64,000 nucleotides of DNA from Teredinibacter turnerae T7901 (lineage in GTDB: Bacteria > Pseudomonadota > Gammaproteobacteria > Pseudomonadales > Cellvibrionaceae), in NCBI RefSeq assembly GCF_000023025.1, contig NC_012997.1, positions 480,764 through 544,763 of the forward strand, given 5' to 3'. This document shows, one piece after another, positions 35,754 through 43,126 of the stretch (positions are counted from its first letter, which is position 1; each line of letters opens with the position of its first letter). The position numbers and the translations under genes were made by a program. The notes beneath the pieces were generated by a model, which ran no database searches, was not told the origin of the DNA, and saw only the letters and a list, made by a program, of their open reading frames with translations.

Positions 35754-36215
35754 TTAGCTTTTGCCAGCTCCCGTGCGCAATATAAACTCAAACTCTGCTT
35801 TTGTTACGGGCTGTATCGATAATCGGCTTTGTTGCAACAGCACCATCTCACTTAACTCCGGCATTTTTTTTAGTGCTGCCAAGGTCAGCGGGTTCTTAAA
35901 TTTTGCTTGGAAGGCTATGTCCACGCATACCCATCGTGGCGCATCTATTTTTGATTTGGCATCAAAGTAAGGTGAGTCAGCATTGAACTGTGCTGGGTCT
36001 GGATAGCCCTCTGCAACAACTTCCGCTAAGCCGACAATAGCAGTCGGTTTGCAGCTGCTGTGATAAAAAAGGACCTGGTCTCCGACAGAAACGTCGTCTC
36101 TTAAGATGTTGCGCGCCTGATAATTGCGTATCCCGTCCCAGCGCGCTTTTTTATCTTTCGCCAGATGATCGATGCCGTATTCGTTGGGCTCAGATTTGAA
36201 AAGCCAATAACTCAT
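35754..36215 (-). CDS. EVE domain protein
   Basis: 153 residues. The conserved start SYWLFKSEPNEYG, then WDGIRNYQARNIL, VGDQVLFYHSSCKP and the motif PTAIVGLAEV are the classic EVE domain (PUA-like fold) marks. EVE proteins bind modified bases in nucleic acids. ATG 36215 is chosen over TTG 36221. The gene has no obvious partner, and a small unknown gene lies upstream on the same strand 92 bp away. Confidence 0.93.
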   Translation of the reverse strand: MSYWLFKSEPNEYGIDHLAKDKKARWDGIRNYQARNILRDDVSVGDQVLFYHSSCKPTAIVGLAEVVAEGYPDPAQFNADSPYFDAKSKIDAPRWVCVDIAFQAKFKNPLTLAALKKMPELSEMVLLQQSRLSIQPVTKAEFEFILRTGAGKS

Positions 36216-36307
36216 GGTCAAGGAGTTTCTCCGATGGTGAAGTCTCTAATCTAATGGCCCTTTGGAAAAGGGGTCTCTCGCAGGGATAGGCTTAACACTT
36301 GGTGGCG

Positions 36308-36625
36308 TTAGTTTTCTACCCATACCCAGCGTACAGGTTCGCCGAAATCATCGGTGATAAGTTTTTTTCTAGGTTGTGATGATTTTTTTTGGGGAGTGGT
36401 TGGCTTTTGCTTTCTGCGCTCATCAACGCTCTTGATTACATCGGTTACCAGCGTGCGATCTTTCTTGGGCTCAAAGGTTGTCGCATTAGCAAACAGGTTG
36501 GCATTGGTCACGTTACCGCTTTGCCCTGTTGGTATCTTCTCTACGGCACCACCGCCGGCAATGTACTGCGCGATCTGCTCCTCGATCTCGTTGCGTATTT
36601 CTGCCTTGGTTTTTATGGGCTTCAT
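36308..36625 (-). CDS. Unknown small basic protein
   Basis: 105 residues. A helix at the start (KTKAEIRNEIEEQIAQYI) leads into GGGAVEKIPTGQSGNV, a Gly-Gly then Ile-Pro-x-Gly pattern that recalls small transcription-associated proteins such as SutA, but the match is too short to name the family. The C-terminal half is Lys/Arg/Pro-rich and ends RWVWVEN. There is no signal peptide or membrane segment. It could bind nucleic acid, which is inference from charge. Confidence 0.6.
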   Translation of the reverse strand: MKPIKTKAEIRNEIEEQIAQYIAGGGAVEKIPTGQSGNVTNANLFANATTFEPKKDRTLVTDVIKSVDERRKQKPTTPQKKSSQPRKKLITDDFGEPVRWVWVEN

Positions 36626-36972
36626 GTTACGGTACGTCTGTGTTTTGGTGCGTTGAGTTGGCGCATTAGGTTAACTTAAAGCGAAAATTTCGCAGCCAGT
36701 CGAAGCTGATTTTTGCGTTTCATAAAATACTACTAATTTTGTGCCAGAAGTAGAAGCGCCTTACTCCTTTGTTTGTCGCGTATTTTGCTACAAAAGTAGG
36801 GTATTCCTCTTTTAAGCGTATTTTCTTACTTTTTCTCTACTACTAGGCTCCACTTTTAAGAAAATCCAGTGTTACAATTCCTGCCAACTTACAGGATTTA
36901 AGAACCTTTCGATGTGGATTAACCGAAGGATGCGGTTAAGCCTTCAGGGATTCGCATACAAAGATTACAATC
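36626..36972. other. Divergent intergenic region upstream of the GntR gene
   Basis: 347 bases, AT-rich between 36720 and 36860. It contains the inverted repeat at 36919-36939. No RNA gene or ORF is recognised. Confidence 0.45.
36919..36939. promoter_or_regulatory. Inverted repeat upstream of the GntR-family gene
   Basis: TTAACCG-N7-CGGTTAA, perfect 7-bp arms, centred about 44 bp before the start of the regulator gene. GntR/FCD proteins often bind such repeats near their own gene, so autoregulation is plausible. Confidence 0.5.
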
Positions 36973-37659
36973 ATGAGCGAGATATACGAAGCAGAAGGGT
37001 CGGGACTTTCCCGCGTGGAATTAGCTTACCGACAATTAAAGACCAATATCCTGTCCAATGAATATCCCCCTGGGTTTCAGGCGTTGGAACCCGAAATCGC
37101 CAAAAAGCTCGGTGTGAGTCGAACACCCGTCCGGGAAGCGCTTATCCGCCTGGAGGCGGAAAAACTGATCGAACTTATTCCGCGTCGGGGTATGCGCGTT
37201 CTACCACTAGTTCCCGACGATATTATCGAAATTAATCAGGTTCTAACAGGCCTTGAATGTCTTGCAGTGGAGCTTTTGGCCAAAAAAAGCTGTGGTTCAG
37301 ACGTGCTTCGCCCCATGACTGACGCAGTGCAGGAAATGGAACTGGCGTTGGAGAATGACGCGATCGAAGATTGGGCGAAAGCCGAAGAAAAGTTCCACCG
37401 GCTATTGATTAGTCTGGCGGGCAACAAGCGTTTGTCTATGCTCGTGGAGAATGTACGGGCACAGGCATATCGCGCGCGTATTATCACCCTGAAATTACGT
37501 CCAAAGCCATTTTCCTCGACGTCTGCCTATCGCGATGTATTTGAGTTTATCGCTCGCGGTGATTGGCAAGCTGCTAAATCCCGGCATTACGATCACCGAA
37601 TCGAGATTGGTAATATTCTTACTGAAGTATTGGATCGATACCAGCTCCCTCACCTGTAG
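36973..37659 (+). CDS. GntR family regulator, FadR/FCD subfamily
   Basis: 228 residues. The N-terminal winged HTH (about 12-80) has ALEPEIAKKLGVSRTPVREALIRLE and the wing LIPRRGMRVLPL. The C-terminal FCD helical domain (about 88-220) has the metal/ligand residues in EKFHRLLISLAGN and the His of the late SRHYDHRIEIG helix. Such proteins repress catabolic or transport genes and release on binding a carboxylic acid. No catabolic operon is next to it, so the target is unknown. An inverted repeat lies upstream. Confidence 0.92.
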   Translation: MSEIYEAEGSGLSRVELAYRQLKTNILSNEYPPGFQALEPEIAKKLGVSRTPVREALIRLEAEKLIELIPRRGMRVLPLVPDDIIEINQVLTGLECLAVELLAKKSCGSDVLRPMTDAVQEMELALENDAIEDWAKAEEKFHRLLISLAGNKRLSMLVENVRAQAYRARIITLKLRPKPFSSTSAYRDVFEFIARGDWQAAKSRHYDHRIEIGNILTEVLDRYQLPHL

Positions 37660-37907
37660 CCAAAGCAGGGCTCACCACCCTTTCCTTATCACCGCGATAT
37701 AGATCTGCGGCAGGCTCCTTGGCTTGCTGCATTCATTCGTTATCCCGCTCGCTTCCGACGTCTCCTTCTAAGGTAGCTCTGACAAGTCCGTGTTATAGCC
37801 GATGTACCTTTCACGAACTGGTGAGCGTGCCCGGAGCCTGCATGTATGATCTCGCTTCGTTTATAATCCTGACTTTGCAAGATCACGTGATTACTGTGTT
37901 TTAAGAA

Positions 37908-38330
37908 ATGAGTAGAAAGCTAAACAAAGGTTCTGCGGGCCAGAACAGGAAAGCCGGGCAGGGCTTTATGGAAAAGTACCGCCTGAAAGATGGTGTGCAG
38001 GAGAGCTCATCGGGTTTACTCTTTCGAGTGCTGGAAGAGAGCGATGGCATGCGGCCCACGGAGCAGGATGTGGTGGTGGTAAACCAACGCATTTTGAACG
38101 CAGACGGCAGCGTAATTGCGGATACCTACAAGGCGGGGATACCTGATACCTTCACCATGAAAGAAGCGATTCCCGGCCTGAGAGAAGGTCTCTTGCTTAT
38201 GCCTGTGGGTGCTCGCTACGAACTGGTTATTCCCCCTGAACTCGCCTGGGGGCGCCGCGGAGCCACTAATAAAATTGGCCCAAATGCGGTACTCATTATT
38301 GACGTGCGTCTTTTGGAAATAAAATTTTAG
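37908..38330 (+). CDS. FKBP-type peptidyl-prolyl cis-trans isomerase
   Basis: 140 residues without a signal peptide, so likely cytoplasmic. The C-terminal about 95 residues are the FKBP domain: the strand VVVVNQRILNADGSVIADTY, the segment AIPGLREGLLLMPVGARYELVIPPELAWG, and the terminal VLIIDVRLLEI are standard. The N-terminal about 40 residues are polar and basic. The usual GWEEGV-like segment is replaced by GLREGL, as in FklB/FkpA relatives. The gene is monocistronic. Confidence 0.9.
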   Translation: MSRKLNKGSAGQNRKAGQGFMEKYRLKDGVQESSSGLLFRVLEESDGMRPTEQDVVVVNQRILNADGSVIADTYKAGIPDTFTMKEAIPGLREGLLLMPVGARYELVIPPELAWGRRGATNKIGPNAVLIIDVRLLEIKF

Positions 38331-38539
38331 CGTCAGTGATTCGACGAAATCCAAATTGTTTGGTCGACACGGGCGTTACTAGCCATACTGATCTGTATGA
38401 ACTGACTGCTCAATAACTTTGGCTGAGCTGCCAGTCTGTCGATGGAAGCGCTCGTGATACATGTCTATCCGTAACTCTAGGACATTAACCCCTAACCCAG
38501 CAATTAAATGGGTGGGACCGGCTATTTAATTACTGGACG

Positions 38540-38564
38540 ATGAGCGGTATTTTCTACCGCTCAT
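38540..38564. terminator. Hairpin between convergent FKBP and aldehyde dehydrogenase genes
   Basis: Perfect 10-bp stem ATGAGCGGTA/TACCGCTCAT with the loop TTTTC. There is no T run, so it may be a weak bidirectional terminator or an mRNA end. Confidence 0.45.
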
Positions 38565-38626
38565 ATTCGACCTCTCCTGCACAAGCCCCATGTAAAGACT
38601 ATGTGCTCAGATGTTACTGGTTTGAA

Positions 38627-39604
38627 TCAAGCTGATTCGGCAACGGGTTGCTTGCTTGAATGGAAAACATCTAACCGGGTTTTATCGACGCTCGCTACGC
38701 GCTGAGGGCCAGTGGCTGGACTTTCCTGGATACCTTTGTACTGCGCATACTTTTCTGCGATGGCAATCGCGGCACAGTTGATGATATCCAGATTTCCTGC
38801 ATGGCTGGGTACCCAGTCTCCCTGACCTCGTATACTGATCAGTATTTCAATGGCGCCGTTCAGGTATCGCGGTGTTCCGATTATGTGATACCCCGGAACA
38901 TGGGCGCGAACTTGTTGTAGGCGCGCATGGAGAGGGCCATAGAGTTTTTCCAAGTTGGCATCTGTCGTGTGCGCCCGCACCACCGTAAGCATGTCCGGCT
39001 TCCAGCTACTGTGCTCGACCTGCAGGTGTACCTCAACACTGCTTACACCGGAATAATTGGCGATTGCGCTTGAAGTGCTGCTGTAATATTCGTCGATATT
39101 GGCGAGCGTACCGGGGCCGACAGAATCTTCTGCCAGGTGTGAATGAACTTCGATATGGGATATTTCAGGATAAACTTTCGATAGGGTGTTGATGATCGGT
39201 ACTGATGCCTGGCCTCCGCAAGTCACCATGTTGATATTATCTTCCGTCGCAACAACGTCACTGTCGATCGAAGGCACACAGAAGCGACCAACTTTTGCCG
39301 GAGTCAGATCAATTGCTTTGATACCGGCGATACGGAAAATTTCGGCATGTTTCTTGTGAAAGGCGGCCGATGTCGCATCAAACACTACGTCGAATTTTTG
39401 CCCCGAATGGGAAAACGCGTCGATGCTTTGATCTGATATCTGAACGCCCAAAGATTTTGCTTTCTGCAAGCCTTGCGAGCTGTAGTCGCGGCCAACGAAA
39501 AGTCCACATTTCAAAAATCTGGATCGCATTATTTTAATAAGAAGATCCGTTCCTATTTTCCCTGAACCTATTATTCCCACATTGAGCTTAGCTGAGCTGG
39601 CCAT
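38627..39604 (-). CDS. Acetaldehyde dehydrogenase (acylating), MhpF/DmpF family, orphan
   Basis: 325 residues. The NAD-binding motif GIIGSGKIGTD is at 10-20 and the catalytic Cys129 is in VTCGGQASVP, followed by DSVGPGTLANIDEY and a C-terminal HAGNLDIINCAAIAIAE, all as in the family that turns acetaldehyde and CoA into acetyl-CoA. The segment that usually reads LNPAEPP is replaced by a different sequence (LQVEHSSWKP), so the substrate may differ. MhpF normally works in a channelled complex with the aldolase MhpE/DmpG, but no aldolase gene is present here. It is monocistronic and is followed by an AT-rich noncoding stretch. Confidence 0.85.
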   Translation of the reverse strand: MASSAKLNVGIIGSGKIGTDLLIKIMRSRFLKCGLFVGRDYSSQGLQKAKSLGVQISDQSIDAFSHSGQKFDVVFDATSAAFHKKHAEIFRIAGIKAIDLTPAKVGRFCVPSIDSDVVATEDNINMVTCGGQASVPIINTLSKVYPEISHIEVHSHLAEDSVGPGTLANIDEYYSSTSSAIANYSGVSSVEVHLQVEHSSWKPDMLTVVRAHTTDANLEKLYGPLHARLQQVRAHVPGYHIIGTPRYLNGAIEILISIRGQGDWVPSHAGNLDIINCAAIAIAEKYAQYKGIQESPATGPQRVASVDKTRLDVFHSSKQPVAESA

Positions 39605-40155
39605 GGACTACTCTCCTCATTTTTGGCTTTATGATGGCTTGCCGCGTGTCGCACTTACCTCCCAGTATGCAGCAACAGAGTTTCTAGTGTATTCAGTTTG
39701 GCACTCCATCAGTGAAAAAAGATGACGCCAACAATAAAACGCGTGCGCCAAAAAATTTTAACCTGTTAATGTTTTTCAAAATTACTATAAATTTTTGTCT
39801 AATACAAAGGAATTGGTATAACGAAAAAAAGTATGACGTTCTTTGTTGCGTGAAGAGTATTGTTCCTAATGTGAATTTTATAATACATCGCATTTTTGCG
39901 ATGATTTAGGTGTCTAAACCGAAACGCGTGCGATAGAAATCAAATACTTAGGAGTGAAAGTTGATGTGCATTGATTGACAAGGGCTTATGTTTTCTGGTT
40001 CTATTTGATGGCTGAGGCGACGAGTTCTTTTTCGCACTTTTGAAATAAATTTTTGCTGCAAAATAAATCATAAAACAGGCTGCTAAAATTCGAAGGGTGC
40101 GGAGAGTAGATTTGCTGTCTTCGCTTTGTTAATCACGTCTAGTTAGGGGTGCTGG
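39605..40155. other. AT-rich noncoding region
   Basis: 551 bases, strongly AT-rich from about 39710 to 40090. Possible -35 TTGACA at 39975 with a TTCTAT at 39999 (18-bp spacing) may serve the repeat-protein gene. No convincing ORF or RNA is seen. Confidence 0.45.
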
Positions 40156-41406
40156 ATGGAAAAAAACGATCTTCGCGATTTAGAAGTCGCTCTTGGGATT
40201 GCTTCTCCCTGGTCGATTAAGTCGATAAAGGTAAACGAAAAAGATCACGCCTTTGATGTATTTTTAGAGGTCGCGGATCAAAAACGTTTATTCGGCTTTT
40301 TAGATAGTTACAAGCGTAGCCAGGATGTTGAGCTTGTCTCCGGTAGCTGGCAGTACATGAGTCTTGGCACCTTTACGACGATAATACACGCAGATATTCC
40401 TCGTCTTGGTAATGACAACGAAAATGTTGTTGGCCCGGAAAATATTATTCAACCGGCATTTCTTGGGCATCCGTCCCGACAATACTCAAACTTTGTTCGC
40501 CAGCGCGTCGCGCTCGGTCAAATCAAAGGGCTTGACAGTTCGGTTATAGCCGAGACTATCAATATCGATGAAAGTCTGGTGAGTTTGGTTTTAAGCGATA
40601 TTGCAAAATCTAATGCCGATATTCGAACGCTTAGCTGTTTGCCTACCGAAGTCGATCCCGTTTGGGAACGAATTCTGCGTGACCAGGTGCTGCTCAGGAC
40701 AACGATGCTCCCACTCAAGTTTTTGTTGAGCAAGTTGAAGTTGACGGCAACAAAAATTACCGATTCACGAAAAATTCTTCCGCTCGTATGCGACCTTCGC
40801 GACTTTTTTGTAGAGCATGTCGCGGCGATGGATTCTGAAGTGGATCAAGTGTGCGGAATCACTACGGAGCGTCAGCAACAATATGCGCGCGCAGCCAAAT
40901 CTCGCCATCGCCTTGTTTTGCCCTCGGTAAAAAGTCCGGTTTGGCTCGATGTTCTGAGCGGACGTATCACATTAAATTCACAAAGTGTTCCCCTGAATTT
41001 ATTAATATCACGTCAGCGCAGTAATTTTGTTCAAGGCAGAACAAAGGAAGAAAAAATAGCGGCTATAGAAATGCTGCGAGAATATTTCCGAAAAAACTAC
41101 CGGACATTGAAGACTGAATTACTGTTGCTGAATCGCGCAATGAATATTCGGCAAAAGTCTGGCGTGGAATTGCCGGATCCGGAACACGCTGTTTGGCAAC
41201 AAATACTCAACGACGATACATTAGTGCCGAGCAGTCACATCGCTTACAAATTATTGTTGGCAAAATTGCGAGCCCAGGTCACGACAAAGCCCGACCCGGT
41301 AGTTAAACTTGAAGCCGCACGTCGGATACGCGAATTCTTATCGCAAAATCAAAAATCGATGCGAGAAGAATTAAATCTGCTGTTGAAGCAAACAGCTGTC
41401 GTGTAA
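40156..41406 (+). CDS. Unknown protein with ISL3-like N-terminus and three internal repeats
   Basis: 416 residues. Residues about 8-50 (LEVALGIASPWSIKSIKV, DVFLEV) recall the N-terminal domain of ISL3-type transposases, but the zinc cysteines and the DDE core are absent. Residues about 110-150 could be a helix-turn-helix (FVRQRVALGQIKGLDSSVIA). Three degenerate repeats of about 75 residues follow, starting near 162, 255 and 339, each with the pattern LP-x5-VW-x2-IL-x6-L-x5-P/A-LK-LL, then a helix ending IR-x-FF and EL-x-LL. There is no signal peptide. A FIST-like gene starts 26 bp after the stop, so they form an operon. I know no named family for the whole. Confidence 0.7.
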   Translation: MEKNDLRDLEVALGIASPWSIKSIKVNEKDHAFDVFLEVADQKRLFGFLDSYKRSQDVELVSGSWQYMSLGTFTTIIHADIPRLGNDNENVVGPENIIQPAFLGHPSRQYSNFVRQRVALGQIKGLDSSVIAETINIDESLVSLVLSDIAKSNADIRTLSCLPTEVDPVWERILRDQVLLRTTMLPLKFLLSKLKLTATKITDSRKILPLVCDLRDFFVEHVAAMDSEVDQVCGITTERQQQYARAAKSRHRLVLPSVKSPVWLDVLSGRITLNSQSVPLNLLISRQRSNFVQGRTKEEKIAAIEMLREYFRKNYRTLKTELLLLNRAMNIRQKSGVELPDPEHAVWQQILNDDTLVPSSHIAYKLLLAKLRAQVTTKPDPVVKLEAARRIREFLSQNQKSMREELNLLLKQTAVV

Positions 41407-41431
41407 TTTTTAGTAATCGGAGCATATATTA

Positions 41432-42448
41432 ATGGCTGGAGAAGGATCAATCTCAGTTGCAAGTTTGGCTGTCGATCGCGCAACAGTTGAAAGCATGATA
41501 TCGAGAGGCGATTATCTCGTTATCGCCGGTGACGAAAGTGTGTTGGAATCGCTTCCCTCAGGAAATTGGATTGCTGGCACAATTCCTTACTTTATGACTG
41601 ATGAAGGTGGGAAGGTCGACCAGGAAAAACTGTATGTGAACGTTATTGAGGGCTTGTCTTCGAACAATATGCCGCGTCTGACGTTATACGATACGAACAC
41701 GATTTCACGTGTTGCTCAGGAAGCGCCTGAACACGGGTTTACCATTCTGATTTTGCCAGCGAATTCGGACGTTCATCTCAATTACGCCCAGAATGCGCCT
41801 GATTTTCCGAAGATGTATTTTGCGCCAATTATCGGTTGGATATCTGGCATGCATCTGGACAATATGGGCACGCAGTCGGCCAAAGTAGGCTTCGGTCCTG
41901 CAGGGGGTATGCTAAGTGAATCCCAGGCGGCGGCGATGCATATTACCCTGCCCGAAGACCAGGTTGCAGAAATCAAGACGGTTAACCTGTTCGAGCAGGG
42001 GGAAGGTGATGCGATTGCCTTTTCTCAAAGCGGCTTTGTCGTTTCTGACTGCAAGGCGGGTGACGCTGACTGGAAGCTTTCTGATTATGTACGCGAAAAA
42101 GGCATAGATACGCGCTTACCTTTGGTAGCAAATTATTCAGGAATGATGGTGAATGTGAGTATTCAGGAAGTTTGCGACGACAGCGTGAAGCTATACGCGC
42201 CAGTTTTCGCGGATGTAGAGTACCGCTTTGCAAAACCGGTCGAAGACTACGTCACCCAATTTAATGAGCAAATCTCGTCCTCTAATGGTTCTAAGGTGGC
42301 GTTTTCCTGTAATTGTATTCTCAACTTCCTCTATTCCGAGTTGGAAGGCAAGAAAACGGGAAAATTTACCGGGCCAATTACTTTTGGCGAGGTAGCCTAC
42401 CAGTTGCTCAACCAGACGATGGTCTATTTGACGCTGTCTAAAATTTAA
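41432..42448 (+). CDS. FIST-like domain protein (distant)
   Basis: 338 residues with no signal peptide. The N-terminal half has alternating strands and the phrase SGNWIAGTIPYFM, and the centre has ILILPANSDVHLNYA. The C-terminal segment FSCNCILNFLYSELEG, then FTGPITFGEVAYQLLNQTMVYLTL strongly resembles the end of FIST_C domains (a cysteine region, G-P-x-x-F-G-E, then L-N-x-T-x-x-L-x-L). FIST proteins are predicted sensors of small ligands, often amino acids, linked to signalling. It follows the repeat-protein gene with AATCGGAGCATATATTA before ATG (GGAG). A terminator follows. The exact family is uncertain; an annotation as DUF6976 is possible from memory but unchecked. Confidence 0.65.
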   Translation: MAGEGSISVASLAVDRATVESMISRGDYLVIAGDESVLESLPSGNWIAGTIPYFMTDEGGKVDQEKLYVNVIEGLSSNNMPRLTLYDTNTISRVAQEAPEHGFTILILPANSDVHLNYAQNAPDFPKMYFAPIIGWISGMHLDNMGTQSAKVGFGPAGGMLSESQAAAMHITLPEDQVAEIKTVNLFEQGEGDAIAFSQSGFVVSDCKAGDADWKLSDYVREKGIDTRLPLVANYSGMMVNVSIQEVCDDSVKLYAPVFADVEYRFAKPVEDYVTQFNEQISSSNGSKVAFSCNCILNFLYSELEGKKTGKFTGPITFGEVAYQLLNQTMVYLTLSKI

Positions 42449-42492
42449 TCAGTATCCGGCGATATCTAGCAAATCTCATCCTCCTTTTTATG

Positions 42493-42521
42493 AACGCACA
42501 GCTTTGCTGTGCGTTTCTTTT
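42493..42521 (+). terminator. Rho-independent terminator of the repeat-protein/FIST operon
   Basis: AACGCACAGC/GCTGTGCGTT 10-bp stem with a TTT loop and a T-rich tail, 44 bases after the stop codon. Confidence 0.9.
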
Positions 42522-42824
42522 ATCTAAAAACTGCCAATTCCCACTCCTGTAGCGGCCTGTTGTTAACTCGACACCTCCGCCTGACAATTAACGTCCTCAT
42601 TATCTTATCGTGCTGACCACGACTCTATGAGCACTCAAACCAAATGCGGTGTTCGCTGGTATGGCTCTCGGTTTGTGTGAAATTTGATCATTAAGATTGT
42701 GCGATTAAGTGTTACCTAATGCGCGAAAAATCACGCTTGTAACCGTAAGTAACGCAAATATTCGGGTTTGCCCATCAAAAATATGAATAACAGGCCGCTA
42801 ACCTGCGCGTGCTGAACCCACGTA

Positions 42825-42852
42825 TTGACAGCTTAATTTGTGAGAGTAATAT
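42825..42852 (+). promoter_or_regulatory. Candidate sigma-70 promoter of the TonB receptor gene
   Basis: TTGACA at 42825-42830, 16-bp spacer, TAATAT at 42847-42852. It would give a leader of about 265 bases before the receptor start. The rest of 42522-42824 shows no gene. Confidence 0.6.
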
Positions 42853-43126
42853 GCGTTGACCGTTGAATAATTCTTTCTTATGCTTTGGGCGTGATTACTT
42901 AAATCACCGAGATCTGTTGGGAGATTTCGCAGCTCGAAATTTCGAACACTAGGTTTATAAACAACAATAAAACCAGGTTTGAGCATACGAGAGCGTTGTC
43001 GTATTTCGGCGTAATAATAATGATAAATACCCTTCCCAATACTTTCCTTAAGAGTGCGTGAACAAATTATAAAAACGCAAATAAGCGTATCTTCAAATAA
43101 ACTCTAATCGAGGAGTGAGAGTGTCT

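Noticed and set aside
36354-36679. Plus-strand ORFs opposite the small basic protein gene
   Set aside because: They are antisense shadows with transmembrane-like composition from A/T-rich codons and no starts with ribosome-binding sites.
39693-39909. Short ORFs in the AT-rich gap
   Set aside because: Their composition reflects the AT-rich DNA, and no ribosome-binding site or motif supports them.
42522-43126. c-di-GMP or other known riboswitch before the TonB receptor
   Set aside because: No conserved riboswitch core was seen in the leader; only generic small hairpins.
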